Source of the DNA: Argyresthia goedartella
Lineage: Eukaryota; Arthropoda; Insecta; Lepidoptera; Argyresthiidae
Direction: 5' to 3'
Assembly: GCA_949825045.1 (NCBI GenBank)
Contig: OX463824.1
Span: 26,086,501 to 26,150,500 of the forward strand
Length of the DNA: 64,000 nucleotides
Position numbers and translations under genes: made by a program. Shown piece by piece: positions 11,201-22,790 of this stretch. The notes under the pieces were generated by a model that was given only the letters and a program-made list of their open reading frames with translations, made no database searches and had not been told where the DNA came from. The stretch's first letter is position 1. Each line of letters starts with the position of its first letter.

Positions 11201-12443
11201 TGTCGTGTGAGGATACGAACCTAACCAGAACCTAACAGAAAACAACCAGGATAAAATTTAGTAGTAACAGTTTATTAGTTTTTTTTATAGTGAAGACGAT
11301 AAAAAAATGATATGATGATGGATGGATGAGATGAGAACAGATTTTTTTATAAAACACAGGTTAAGTAAAAGCAGGAAGCGGAGGACACGGAGAGAAGTAG
11401 ACCAGTGGGGTGATGACCAGGGTGCAGGTGTATTTGTTGTTGTAGATGTTGTAGAAATCGTCGTTGTAGGAACGGTAGCGGCGTACTTGTAGCTACGGCT
11501 CGCTGGATGCCGTTGAAGAAATCGTCGTTGTAGGAACGGTAGCGGCGTACTGGTAGCTACGGCTCGCTGGATCCCGTTGTAGAAATCGTCGTTGTAGGAA
11601 CGGTAGCGGCGTACTTGTAGTTACGGCTCGCAGGATCCCGTCGTAGAAGTCGTCGTTGTAGGAACGGTAGCGGCGTACTTGTAGCTACGGCTCGCTGGAT
11701 CCCGTTGTAGAAAGGATAGTTTGAAGAATTGAGAGAGTTTGAAGGCTCGCAGGATCCCGGGGTAGGGCGACCCCGGGATAAGGCCTTTAAGTGGTACTTC
11801 CAGTTCAGAAGCTGACGTGAGACTGTCGAATTTCAGAAATGTTCCGCTTTTATACCCTTTTTGGAGAGTTCTAAAAAATATTTAAATTAAACGTAATTTT
11901 TGTGAGTGGCCAAGAGAGAAAGAGTATTTTTGTAAAAGTATTGAAACAAACATATCAGACCGCTAACGAGTTTGAATGGACATTGCCATGACAACCAGAT
12001 AAACAACGGCATCAACAGATGTCAAAGTTTAGTTTCAGGCTCGTAATACGGTAAACAATACGAAAACCATGCAGTAAATTACATAACAGCGAAAGGAAAA
12101 AAGTAGCGCACCAGCGCGCACGAAACCCGAGATTGCAGAGTTTCGGAGAAAGCCAAAAACAAGGTCACCAAAGGTAAACCGCTTCGCTATCGATTTAGAA
12201 GTGCTGATAGCATGAAAATGCAGAGCGAACATGATTTATTAATGTGTTCTTATGGTTTAAAACGTTACAGGGTCCTATGGAAATAAAGGTGATATCAAAT
12301 ATCAGAATCATCAGACAATCATACAGATCAGGATCAAACAGACATATCAGACAATACAGCTATGCAGCATGAAAAGCAAGAATAGCATGTAAAGCATGAA
12401 AGCATGAAAAGCAAGAATAGCATGTAAGTAGCGTAACACTACA
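11201..12443 (-). repeat. 5' LTR, complete (1243 bp)
   Basis: On the plus strand it runs from TGTCGTG (11201) to CACTACA (12443), giving near-inverted ends TGTAGTG...CACGACA on the element strand. It holds the element promoter and polyadenylation region. A plausible target duplicate begins ATGT at 12444, but the partner lies outside the window. Confidence 0.93.
11446..11709. repeat. 64-bp tandem repeat inside the LTR, about four copies
   Basis: Units containing TCGTTGTAGGAACGGTAGCG start every 64 bases (anchors at 11454, 11518, 11582, 11646 and 11710). Units differ by single bases. Tandem repeats in the U3 part of an LTR often act as enhancers; that role is inferred here. Confidence 0.9.
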
Positions 12444-13489
12444 ATGTGTTGTGTTGGTATCTCTTGAACTCAAGAGATCTCTTAACCCAAGCGAGGGGTC
12501 GCCGATTCGATTCAAATAAATACCAGCCGCACAGACAGACAGACGGACAACGAAGAGACAGCCTTTAGGAGTTCCTATTTCCTTCCGAGGTACGGAATTC
12601 AAAAAGCAGTACCTTTTTCATAACATAACATAGCGCCACGCCTTTTCCCATACGGGGTGGCAGAGGCACAATTGTGCCCATTTTGAGCCAGTTATTCAAT
12701 ACTCCATTTGGGGCTAGCCCATCGCCGCAGCTATGTTTTAATGAAGGTTTCCTCACGTTTTTTCCATCACCGTTGGAATGTCTGTATGATTTACTTAAGA
12801 TAAATTAATTATCTCATTGATAAATGGTCAGGAATCGAACCTGCATCTCCTGTGTGAGAAGCAAGCGTGAAACCAATCAGACCACTCTTTTTCAAGTGAC
12901 AGATATTTTAACACAAACACTACTTAGCAAATCCAAGTCAAATACCTGAGCCCGGAGACAAGATGCAAAACGCAAATACCAATCACACGAAACGCTAAGC
13001 AAATTTGACATTTCGCGACGTAAATTTGCGTCTCGAAACGTCAAATCGTATACAATTTTTTCGTTTTGCATCTAGTCTACAGGCTCTTACTACTACGAGG
13101 GCTTACCACAAAACATGCAATTACAATTCTACATACATACAACGTAAATTTTGTAATAAACAGAAGTGTTTGAACGTACCACAAAGATTTAAATACTCTT
13201 ACAGGTATGTAAATTGTAACTATATTTTGTAATTACAGTGATGTGTAATTTTGTTCACAACTTGACAATTATGTCATATTATATAGAGTTTTATATTGTA
13301 GTGCCCTATGGCTCGATACTCTCTGTCTGACAGGTATTGCGAATTGTAATTTATTAGCTATGACAAGTCACCTGTCAAACTTGCTTTTTAGTTCATTAAA
13401 ATCCATCGAAAACCCGTCGCCATCTGAAGGCGTCTACCATCCTTTAAAGTGTCAATTTTGCTATGTACGGCTATTCTAACTAAACTAAA
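12444..13489. other. Non-coding stretch with repeat debris
   Basis: Holds a piece of the GGGTTCCGT-type dispersed repeat (about 12520-12600, minus), a piece of the 'ACGGGGTGGCAGAGGC' repeat (about 12630-12735, also seen at 54115-54200) and a SINE head (12797-12897, listed separately). I see nothing that looks like a gene. Confidence 0.6.
12797..12897 (-). repeat. tRNA-derived SINE (family B), 5' head fragment
   Basis: The minus strand has a box B (GGTTCGATTCC) after CTTCTCACACAGGAGATGCA, followed by ATGAGATAATTAATTTATCTTA. The same head occurs at 37795-37880 (minus) and 60238-60345 (plus). Confidence 0.75.
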
Positions 13490-15218
13490 CTCAATCAATT
13501 ACAGTTTTTATTTCAAAATCATTTTACTGTAGCACCTTTATCTGTGTCAACTGCGCCGAGGTTCGACGCTCACACCCGTCATGCTGAGGAACGTGCATAC
13601 CACAGATTCACTATAAAAGACGTAGAGATGGCCTTACGCGGTATGAAACGTGGAAAGTCGCCGGGACATGACGGGTTGAGTGTTGAGCACTTAAGACATG
13701 CGGGTGTGCATCTCCCCAGAGTTCTCAAAATGTTTATTAATGCCTGTATTGGACACTCTTATCTACCTGAGGATTTAATGAAAACTATTGTAGTACCTAT
13801 AATAAAAAATAAGACAGGAGATGCCAGTGATAAGGGTAATTATAGGCCTATTTCTTTGGCAACTACTGTAGCGAAGGTGCTGGACAGTTTGCTTGACAAA
13901 ACACTTACTGCATCTCTACATTTACATGATGCACAATTCGGGTTTAGGGCCGGGTTGTCCACAGAGAGTGCAATATTGTGTCTCAAGCAGACTGTCCGGT
14001 ACTACACAGATAGAAAGACGCCGGTATACGCCTGTTTTCTTGACCTATCTAAGGCTTTTGACCTCGTTAATTACGAGATCCTTTGGGACAAGCTGACAAA
14101 GGAGACCGACTTACCTGATGAGCTTATTTTTATGTTTAAATACTGGTATGAAAATCAACGCAACGCTGTCAGGTGGGCCGGCTCATTAAGTCAGGAATAT
14201 AGGCTTAATTGCGGAGTACGGCAAGGTGGGCTAACGTCTCCTAAATTGTTTAATATTTTTATAGACAAACTGATTAGGGAACTCAGCAACAACGCCATGG
14301 TAGGGTGCTCGGTTGACGGCGTCATGGTCAATAATATTAGCTATGCTGATGACATGGTAGTCCTGAGCCCTTCGATCAGAGCGCTTAGGCAGCTGCTGGG
14401 GATCTGTGGGTCATATGCCGAATCACATGGTCTTAGGTACAATGCTAAAAAGAGCGAGCTGCTAATATTTAGGGCCGGCAGTAAAGTACCATCGTGTGTG
14501 CCACCTGTCCAGCTCTGTGGTTTTCCTTTAGTCAGGGTCACGCAGTTCAAGTACCTGGGCCATGTGGTCACGGACAGGCTCACGGATGACCTGGACATGG
14601 AAAGGGAGCGCAGGGCGCTGGCGGTTCGATGTAACATGCTGGCTCGCAGGTTTGCACGGTCCACTCGAGAAGTGAAACTCACATTGTTCAGAGCGTACTG
14701 TCAAACCTTCTACACCTGCAGCCTGTGGGTTAGTTACAAGCAGAGGACCTACAGCGCTCTGCGTGTTCAATACAATAACGCGTTGAGGATTGTGTTGGGG
14801 CTGCCGCGATTCTGTAGCGCCTCAATCATGTTCGCAGAGGCGAAAGTCGCCGACTTTTTTGCGATTCTGCGAAAAAGAATCGCTTCAATAATGATTCGTA
14901 CACGCGGCAGCCCGAATACAATTCTCGATACGTTGGCAAATAGGATCGACAGCCCTATTATGAGACACTGGGTAGGTGTACATCTAGCTCCTAATAAAAA
15001 ATGATGTACCTAACTGTGTTTTTCCTGATTGCTTCATGTAAATAATGATGTGTAATACGTGTGTGTAAGTGGTTGTGTGTGAGGGTAGAGATATGTGTGT
15101 GAGGGTATGTTTGTGTGTGTATGCCTATTAATTTAATTATGCTAAAATTAAAATTTTATTTTGTATATGTTGTGTAAAAATATGGATTATTTATATCTGA
15201 AATAAATTGATAAATAAA
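13490..15218 (+). pseudogene. 5'-truncated LINE with reverse transcriptase ORF
   Basis: A long open frame (13544-15004, about 486 codons) lacks an endonuclease and has no natural ATG at its head; the sequence upstream (HFTVAPLS) is in the same frame. RT motifs: RGKSPGHDGL, GNYRPISLATTVAKV, AQFGFRAGLSTESAI, CFLDLSKAFDLVNY, GVRQGGLTSPKLFN and ISYADDMVVLS (YADD intact). The thumb follows (FKYLGHVV) and a C-terminal part without a zinc cluster. The 3' UTR ends in a TAAATAAATA tail at about 15218. The clade is uncertain (GVRQGG is seen in RTE, CR1 and Rex1-like groups). The RT frame itself has no stop. Confidence 0.88.
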
Positions 15219-15375
15219 TAGATGTCCAATGTAGAGATAAAGAAATTTGACGTTGACTTTGGCTTTTGAGGATAGTTATGGTTGAATTTAATTTGCTGTA
15301 AAGTTCTCGAGGTAAGTTCTGATTAGAAGGACAGTGAAAATAATTCCGTGTCGTTAAAGTATTCATTTCATTACC

Positions 15376-16028
15376 ATGCCCAGGAAATTAGAAGGAGTAT
15401 GACATCAAAGTCAGTCAAATGCGTGGCGGGCCATCACGAGAAACCCGCAATGATGAAAACGAGCGACGGACAATGATAATAGTCGTCTTGGCATATCCGA
15501 AATACGATCGTTGGCGATGCTAAATGCCAGTGCCTCTAATACATTAAGAGATAATAACAGCATTAGAATTCAACAAGTTCGTGCACTTCAAACACAACGC
15601 CAGCGAGCACGACATCTTGAGCAAGACCGAAGGCGCCGACGCAACGCTCCTTCGTATATTTCGTATGTATTCAATCCTCATAAAACGACATAAGATATAA
15701 TAAAACAGAAAGGACATCTACAAAGGCATGTCCTTAAACCTGGATTGAGTGGCATTTCATTACAATACATTCAGTGGTGAATCTCCGGATGTGCGGGTGG
15801 AAAAGTAAAATTGCTAGGATCAGTCTCGCCACCAAAGCCACTAAGATCATTGGTTTCTGGTCTTGTTTGATCGAAGTTTCTGGATCAGGGAGTGATTCTA
15901 AAAATTTCTTGGACAATATTCAAAAGTATAACAATTGTTTCAAAATAGCGTTGTTTGGCGCAACGCAAATTGAACAAGACAATTTCATGCCTACTTTGAA
16001 GGTATGTAATTGCGGATGTTATTTTTAG
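15376..16028 (+). pseudogene. Helitron Rep/helicase, N-terminal fragment
   Basis: The ATG at 15376 (MPRK) opens a broken frame with arginine-rich sequence (RALQTQRQRARHLEQDRRRR) typical of the Helitron N-terminus. In a second frame at about 15790-15860 the sequence CAGGKVKL...SPPKPLRSLVSG appears. In a third, at about 15885-16010, SKNFLDNIQKYNNCFKIALFGA...FMPTLKV matches the start of the Helitron helicase-like domain (usual form FxxNIRxYN...MAS). At least two frameshifts. The HUH nuclease motif and most of the helicase are absent. Confidence 0.8.
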
Positions 16029-16687
16029 GTTTCATTTATTGTGTTGGGATTTTTTGTAGGTTTTCATTTATTGTTATGAATTTTCACAAAAGCGTTATTG
16101 ATAGTTCTTTTAAAAAGCGTATGAAGCGTATCAACAGGATGTAACAAAAAAGTGTAGTTATATTTTAGGGGGTTTTCAGGGACATTCTGAATAATTTTCA
16201 CGATTTTTCATGCAACTTTAATTTTCACTTCCCCATACAGTTTGGGCCGGGCAATCAGCTGTTTTGTATGAAGAAGTGAAATATAAAGTTGCTCTGATTA
16301 AATCGGTTTCATATTGTTGAGGATGTCCATACTAACCTCATAAAATATGACTTCACTTTTCGTTTCGTTTTGTTAAATTTGGGGACTGACGTACATGCGA
16401 CGCCAAGTTTCTCTGTCCCTGAGTGCCGCGTGTAGGAGGTAACGTCTGTTACTCGCGAGTTGTTTGGTTGGTGGCACGACCTGATGCGGACCATCATTTC
16501 TTACAAATTACATGGGCATTTCGGATGCGTAGGTTAATCAGCATTGTGTTCACAATCCAATAACGAAGCAAACCGTAGTCAGATAACTGCAAGCATTTGA
16601 ACACTTGAAGCATTTGAACTTCATCAGAATAATTTATCGTAGATGTAAATACAAAAAAATCGGTTCGGCAGCAAGTACCGTACAAGC

Positions 16688-17617
16688 AACTTCTCTTGAG
16701 AAGAATTCTTTTTTTTAATGTTTCGATACCTAGAAAATCATTTGAGAATTATTACTGGAATATCTAGCGACGTTCCTACCTATCCCACCTCTCCGATCCC
16801 TACCTGTCCTTAATGCGATGAACGCTTCACGTATTTCCTTATCTACACCTAAAATTCCCACTCAATTAATTCTCATATAATTACTATATAGCACTATCTA
16901 TCTAGATTAAACAAATGCATAGGCATTCTGATGAATATCTATTTCAACTCTACGAATCCATCCTTTTATTAGCTTACTTTTATCAGCTTGAAATTTATAA
17001 TGACTCAGAACAATTTGAATCATACAATTATTAAACGATTCGAAAGAAATTATAATAAACGAATCAATTAAATATAAAACGTGTCCTGTATAATCAGCTT
17101 GCTAGAAATTTTCAATCGTTTTTTTACATAATCCCACCAACCTTCCTCACTTTCCTTCCACTATCATCATAATGCTTAATATTATAATTATGGCTATATT
17201 TTCAGTTTTTTTTTGCATTTTTTTGAATATCCATTTTTTCCATATCCATTTTGAATATATAAACATTACACAATAATTAATAAATTTTATCGAATTTAAA
17301 GAATTTTCACGAAAAAGATGACGTCATAGTGGGTCCGCCATTTTGAATTTTAAAAAACTGATGAAAGATTCGAAACCAGCACCCTCAAAAACCCACATCT
17401 ACCCCTCAATACTTGGAATTACATACAAAATTAACGTTGCGTGTTCAAAAAAGTCAGTTTTTTACAAATAAAAAACGAACCGCTGGACCGATTTTTTCTA
17501 GACTCCTTTCAGATCTAAGTCATGACGTGGCGTATCGATTGATATGGTCATCAAAGCGATTCGGTCCAGTAGTTATTGAGAAAACGAATTCCATAATTTT
17601 GATCACGTACATACGTA

Positions 17618-17655
<38 letters not shown>

Positions 17656-17765
17656 TCACTCTAAAAATGATTGCAAATGATTCTCCAGGTCTTAAAACGT
17701 AAAGAAAACACAAAATTACCTATTTCAATTTTCAGACCTATTATAATAACTTCTCAAGAGAAGTT
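16688..17765. mobile_element. Inverted-repeat (MITE-like) element nested in Helitron
   Basis: AACTTCTCTTGAGAAG at 16688-16703 is the exact inverse of 17750-17765. Each 16-mer is itself nearly palindromic. The 1.08-kb interior is AT-rich with no gene; it contains a (AC)n run near its right end. No target duplication is obvious. It separates the N-terminal and terminal parts of the Helitron. Confidence 0.5.
17619..17652. repeat. (AC)n microsatellite
   Basis: About 16 AC dinucleotides after a short CGTACGTAC stretch. Confidence 0.9.
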
Positions 17766-17949
17766 AATACTTAAATTGTAAATTATTAACGACTTTTAAT
17801 TCATGCCTGCTGTATACTCTCACGAGATACCATGAGGCAGATTTACCTATGCAGATATGCGTTTTGGACACTATCAATATCAGATACCTATACATATATT
17901 ATAGTCTTCAATACACAATGTACTATCTGATCAACCGTAGTTTAAACCT

Positions 17950-18183
17950 GGATTTGCCTTTACAGCGGTCTAACGTTATTGCATTCCAGCAAGGTGCAAA
18001 CTTGGGTTGATCCGATAGTACATTAGCCTGGGTATGTCTCGCGTGAATGTGTACAGCGGCGATAACAACCAACAATTTTATTATCTACAATTTTCTCGAA
18101 AATGCGACGCTTTAGGAGGTATGTACAATATTATTGATTTTTAAATCAATATTTGGGTGGTGCGAAGTTCACCGGGTCAGCTA
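17950..18183 (+). mobile_element. Helitron 3' terminus with helicase motif VI remnant
   Basis: The frame around 18022-18125 reads YISLGMSRVNVYSG, close to the YVALSRVTS motif that ends the Helitron Pif1-like helicase. The sequence then ends ...GTTCACCGGGTCAGCTAG followed by T, the CTRR|T form of Helitron 3' ends and the specific CTAG form common in Lepidoptera. Together with the fragment at 15.4-16.0 kb this suggests one decayed Helitron of about 2.8 kb with an internal deletion and a nested element. Confidence 0.7.
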
Positions 18184-18831
18184 GTTAATTATAAACGGTC
18201 TGGTAACGTGTCGGTTGCCGTGTCCATAAGACCATCATTTTCGATTCTTTTATGACGTGCTCGATGCATTTGGTCCACGACTCAGAATCAATTTTTCACC
18301 AACCTTCTTTCGTCAACTCCATAATTTCCGCCATTTACGTTTAATTTACTAAGGTAAGGCGGAAGCATTTTTACATTTTAATAAGCGCAGACACGAATGA
18401 ACCACAGAGTACTTTAGATTATATTTCATTCATTCGTTATTTCATTCACATCAAGCCCAGCACTAAAACGAATTCGGACACTTTTTGCTAGTCTGTGTTC
18501 AGATTTTCGTCGGTAGTAGAATTTAGGGAAATAATGATATTTCTAGGCGTTTAGACCAGATTTTAGTGAAATCTAATGCATTTGTGTTGCAAGTCTCTAC
18601 AACTGAATGTGGTTACCAACATCGAGTGATCCCTTTGGAATATCGAGTTTTGTGATCACTTGAAATTTATTGATAATGCAGGCCTAGGTAGAAAGCCCAA
18701 GGTATAGATTGATTAGTACCCGGGTCGACAAGGTTCGTGTCAAATAATCTTGCACTCATTGGTCGATTTTAAATTACGATTCAAATCAGGATCACTGGGG
18801 GCTGGGGATAAAGAAAACAAAAACCCCCAGA
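18184..18831. other. No recognised feature
   Basis: AT-rich sequence with no open frame, tandem repeat or known repeat family that I can name. Confidence 0.5.
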
Positions 18832-19028
18832 GGGGGGTTACCACAACGTCTTATGCCAATTCAGATTAGGAACCTAATCTGATCTGAAAATTACCGTGAC
18901 TGTCTTAAAACAAGTCTTGGTATTAGGTAAATAACGCCCATTATGGCGAATTGGAATGGAAATGGTTGCCATGGTGATGTCTTGTTTTGAACCTAATTTG
19001 AATCGGAAAAAGATTGTGGTAACCCCCC
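18832..19028. mobile_element. 197-bp MITE with 15-bp inverted ends
   Basis: GGGGGGTTACCACAA at 18832-18846 is the exact inverse of 19014-19028. The interior has further partial symmetry (CTAATCTGAAT-type sequence on both sides, AAAACAAGTC / GTCTTGTTTT). No clear target duplication. Confidence 0.7.
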
Positions 19029-19169
19029 TGTCTTGGATATTTATATTAACCACAGCCTCAGAAAGACCACGGAAATTCTGAGGCACCGCGAATTTGAACC
19101 CCATGCCTTGGTAATAAAATTCACAACCTATAACGGAAAAATCTTAAGATACCGTGGGTCGTTGAGATG

Positions 19170-19310
19170 TTACAATTGAAATTGAAATTGAAAATCATTT
19201 ATTGAACCAAAACAGTACAGTACACGCATATTACATACAATTATCACTATTATATTGTTATAGAAGCAAATAAAACGTATGATCATATGCAAAGCTGACG
19301 CGTATTCATA
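19170..19310 (-). mobile_element. LINE 3'-end fragment with TTTCAA tail
   Basis: The minus strand ends in AATAAATGATTTTC followed by repeated TTTCAA units, the usual 3' end of a LINE copy. No coding sequence remains. The following 300 bases show nothing recognisable. Confidence 0.45.
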
Positions 19311-19639
19311 GAATTAAGACCTGCAATTGTTAAAAGGATACCAGCACAGCTAATGATCACAGAACGTGATTTGTGATCGCTGATTTTAAGCCAGCACCTA
19401 CTAACAGTAATTAGTGATATATTCCTACCGATAATCTTTAGTTATATACCTACCTATCTATATTTCATATTCCATGTTTTTGTAAAACAATTTTTATCAT
19501 TTTGACAAGTGATATTACATCCATTCATGATGATATTACATCTACTATGTGTTTAATTAAAAGAATCATGTTATATTACTTTTACAATTTTATAGCGTTA
19601 TGGACACAGTTATATCATAACCATTTGTTCTAAAATTAA

Positions 19640-19930
19640 GCTATTTAAGAATGGCTTATGTTTAAACTATCACCAAAAACGCAACTATTTTACAACCAAT
19701 AAATTCGAAACGACCGCCAGAATTAGTAAACGACCACCAAATTGTGTTTGGATAAATGATCACCAAACTTATTTTTTTATTTTGTGTACTTAATTAAGTT
19801 TCTGTTTAAAGTATTCTTTGTTATTCTTACATGTTCAAACAAACACTAAGGATAAAGGGGCTTCGCTTCACTCACCCCCTTTACCCTTCACCTAAGGTAC
19901 CGCAGTATTTTGCTTTTTGAATATTATATT
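19640..19930 (-). repeat. Hairpin-core repeat, copy 1
   Basis: Reverse complement contains GCAAAATACTGCGGTA, the GGGTAAAGGGGG...CCCTTTATCC hairpin, then ACATGTAAGAA and the arm with ATTTGGTGGTCGTTTAC and TTTTGGTGATAG. It matches copies at 39955-40266 and 48400-48738 across its length; its 5' arm is shorter. Confidence 0.8.
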
Positions 19931-20089
19931 TGTTGCCTTTAACAATTACTGACACAGAGATAATGGATAACTATTCAATATGTTAGAAAGTCACGAAACA
20001 TAACATCCATTTGGATTGCTTATATAGTTTTTGTTGGTCGTGCATACGAGCCTTGTACCAAGATCACTCAAAACCAATGAAGAGCGCTT

Positions 20090-20480
20090 TGGCAAAAAAA
20101 TATATAAAATTGTTTCCACTACATTCAAAGGTCTCAAAAAATATAGGTTATTCAAAAAGAGATAATCTAGTTTAAATACTATGTCGTTACGCGATTGGAT
20201 TAATAAGCCTCGATCGTAAAAAATCCTGAACATAGTCTATATTAAAAAGGAGAAACAATAATTTTAATATAAATAACTGATTTTTCTCATATTTTTCATA
20301 CCTTAATTTTTCTCTTTTAGAGCTCCGTGTTAATCCTTAAATTTTGACAATTAGCTTATTTCCGTTTTTCAGTAAATTCGAAAAAACACCTAATGTTTAA
20401 CGTCTCCGAGCAGCCCGATGCTATTCCGCGCCGCCCGCTACCCCGCCAGAAGACGACGGGCGAATGCGGCGCCCCTCACC
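20090..20480 (+). repeat. Dispersed repeat, copy 1 of an inverted pair
   Basis: About 390 bases closely match the reverse complement of 43385-43755. Shared blocks include GATAATCTAGTTT, CGATCGTAAAAAATCCTGA, CGAAAAAACACCTAAT and a GC-rich end (CGCGCCGCCCGCTACCCCGC). Non-coding in both copies; class unknown. Confidence 0.75.
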
Positions 20481-20889
20481 TCGACAGCCTTAAGGGATTA
20501 AATATATTTAATGGCTATGGGACGCTGGCTATAGCCGGTGCCAGGGGACGCGAACAAAGAAATGCATCTTTAGCTTCAATTCTAGGCTAAACTAGACAAC
20601 ATAAAAATGTAAGATAAATATATGTTATAAAAGGTCTATTAGAGATAAGAATGGACTTTTAAAATTAGCGGATATCTGTTATATTTAATACTTAAAAATA
20701 TTTTTTGCAATGCATTATTATTCAACTAAATGAACAAGCGCTCGGAGACCAAATCAGTTTCCTATATGAACCTTACACGCAACAATAGGTAAAAAAAGGG
20801 AAATTTTTTAGTTGTTTTATTTTATTTTTAATGTTATTATTACAGGAGTTTAGTAATATTTTCTATAATTTTCTTGGTCTCGGAGCTCG

Positions 20890-21194
20890 GGCTGCCCCGC
20901 GGTGCTCTGCGCGGGAGCATGCGCCAGTCTGCTTCGACGCGATGCGACGGGTATTTGTTTTATTTGTCTAATTCTCAATGCCATTGGCCCTTGTTCAGCC
21001 CTTAACTGGGCCTGTTCCCACGACACAGGGTATCCGAGTGTGGGGCCAGAAGCAATTTATGTACCTGTATATAAATGTTTATGTTTATGTTTGTGTTCAT
21101 ATATGAGGCTAGTCATCGCCAACCCATCGTCATTAGTATCATAATCGATTTAAGAGAGCTAATCAAATCAGCCCTTTGTAATTGGCTTCGAACC

Positions 21195-21195
<1 letters not shown>
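20890..21195 (+). repeat. LINE- or SINE-like 3' fragment
   Basis: GC-rich start, then GTGTGGGGCCAGAAG...CTGTATATAAATGTTTATG; related short blocks occur at about 56200-56260 and 58725-58770. It runs into the AAT microsatellite at 21196. No frame is conserved. Confidence 0.4.
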
Positions 21196-21232
<37 letters not shown>

Positions 21233-21247
21233 TAATAATAATAATAA
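21196..21247. repeat. (AAT)n microsatellite, left boundary of Dong copy 1
   Basis: About 16 AAT units with an A-rich interruption. It is the left flank of a 5'-truncated LINE, so it is the presumed target or was extended by the insertion. Confidence 0.9.
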
Positions 21248-21682
21248 TAATTACAGACAAAACTATTCATTTCAACAGGCCTGACATAACTCTCCACGAT
21301 AAACAAATCAAAACAGTATTTCTCATAGATATAGCCATACCAAATAAACACAACCTTACCACAACGTTTACAGAAAAAAATACAAAATACACAGACCTTG
21401 CCATTGAAATTAAAACACAATGGCAGGTACAATCTGTCAAAACCATCCCAATAGTCATCTCATCCACAGGAGTCATCCCATACACATTACACACTAGTCT
21501 CAAAACACTAAATATACCCAGATCCACACACATACTTCTTCAAAAAGCAACAATACTAAATACATGTAGAATTGTACGGAAATTCATGGGCAAGGACCGT
21601 GATCTTTAGTAGATAAGCACTTGGCGTAAGCCCGTGTATCAGAACCTCTTTATTACAAGAGTGAAATGAAAAATTCATAAAA

Positions 21683-21686
<4 letters not shown>
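21248..21686 (+). mobile_element. Dong-like LINE, 5'-truncated copy
   Basis: Nearly identical to 25791-26229 of the full copy. It keeps the last 119 codons of the endonuclease region in one open frame to the stop at 21607-21609 (ends FMGKDRDL). The matching point in the full copy has two extra bases, so this short piece keeps the better reading. It is followed by AAT units at 21687-21724. Confidence 0.93.

Positions 21687-21724
<38 letters not shown>
21687..21724. repeat. (AAT)n between the two Dong copies
   Basis: About 12 AAT units join the 3' end of the truncated copy to the 5' end of the full-length copy. Confidence 0.9.
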
Positions 21725-21725
<1 letters not shown>

Positions 21726-21760
21726 CCCCCCAAGGGGACCACCTTGACGTGGTGGGGGGG
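21725..21760 (+). promoter_or_regulatory. 5'-terminal nested hairpin of Dong-like LINE
   Basis: Seven C (21725-21731) can pair with seven G (21754-21760). Inside, ACCAC (21738-21742) pairs with GTGGT (21749-21753), with AAGGGG bulged. It lies at the very 5' end, where R2-type LINEs carry an HDV-like ribozyme. Ribozyme activity is only a possibility here. Confidence 0.6.
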
Positions 21761-21902
21761 CTTACAGGGAGGAGAAACTTATTTTTAGTCTGTCCATCTT
21801 GACTCGATACCCTTTACAGGAGGCACTGTTTACAAAAACCTACACCAACTTGGTTATCACCCTCCCCAAACTAACGGTTCCCAACCCGAGGTGGAAGAAA
21901 TC

Positions 21903-22790
21903 ATGGACGTGAAGAAGAAAAACTTAATTCCTCAGGAGGGTACCGGCACTGCCGGGGAATCCCTCCCCGAGCCCGGCGAGCCTGGATCGCCCGGCTCGGG
22001 CAGCCCGACGTTTCTGGGGGGGCACAACAGTTCACGGACAGGAGGACGATACAGTTTACGGCCGCTTCCCGGAGGTCGCCGGGGCACACCTGGAGCCGGT
22101 GCTGGGTGTCGCAGCATACGAACCAGCGGTGGCGAGAAGCTGAACAGGCGGGCTCTCGCTGGGGCTGAACCCGAAAATGTTACAGCCGAATCATCTCCAT
22201 CTCCATCATCACCACAAAGTCTTTTCTCTTATGAGAGCGCATCATCATGGCATAGCTTCTCGAGACAGACTTCGCCCATCTCACCCCCATCTTCACCAAC
22301 AATATCCAACCGGACAGATGTTGTGCAGGGGGCACTCGCCGATATTCCTGCACCCACTGTTGCCAGGACCAGCACGAGAATAAAGTGGACGGAAGATATG
22401 AAGCGCTCCATATGGCGTGCATATCTCATAGCATCTAATCTTGAACAGAATACCAGATCTTACCTACCAGAAATGCACCGCATATTTACAACTGAATTCC
22501 CACAAATTAATGCCTCTAGACAAAGGGTCGGAGACCAAAGAAGAGCAATCCTCAGAACTAAATTACTAACACAAAACGTCCTGGATGAAATTAGAATAGA
22601 AGTAGCTACGTCTCGTGATAACCAGCCTCAAACAAACCAAAACTCACAATCAAACAGTCAACTTTTCACACAAATCTTAAACACAACAAATACTCCACGA
22701 CAAAGAATGACCTGGAGCAATGACATCAACGAGACTATAATACGCATTTACTACAAGATAACCAGGCTTGAGTCCAACAAAACTGCCTAC
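21903..22790 (+). pseudogene. Dong ORF, N-terminal part with DNA-binding repeats
   Basis: The start is taken as the ATG at 21903. A low-complexity G/P/S-rich region of about 150 residues is followed by a W-containing helical domain (IKWTEDMKRSIWRAYL ... QRVGDQRRAILRTKL ... LDEIRIEVA, about 22380-22608). A second, clearly related copy begins at about 22706 (MTWSNDINETIIRIYYK) and continues in another frame past a shift near 22785 (QRISDQLRAIINN ... LQHIRDEVAMEI). The duplicated domain looks Myb-like and would be the target-DNA reader, possibly of AAT repeats; that is inference. Confidence 0.75.

Larger units (their letters stand above)
1..12443 (-). mobile_element. Ty3/Gypsy LTR retrotransposon, disrupted, with nested LINE
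   Basis: The element reads right to left: 5' LTR (11201-12443), tRNA-Lys primer site, gag, pol (protease, reverse transcriptase, RNase H, integrase), polypurine tract, 3' LTR (1-807, cut by the window edge). Position 1 aligns with 11637 and the 807-base overlap is gap-free with about nine differences counted by eye, so the insertion is fairly recent. No env-like frame lies between integrase and the 3' LTR. Gag carries two stops and a 5-kb LINE, and pol carries one stop, so the copy cannot make Gag or Gag-Pol. Domain order PR-RT-RH-IN places it in Ty3/Gypsy; the lineage within that group was not determined. Confidence 0.95.

Noticed and set aside
13005..13232. Plus-strand frame of 75 codons
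   Set aside because: AT-rich, no motif, no conservation evidence within the window.
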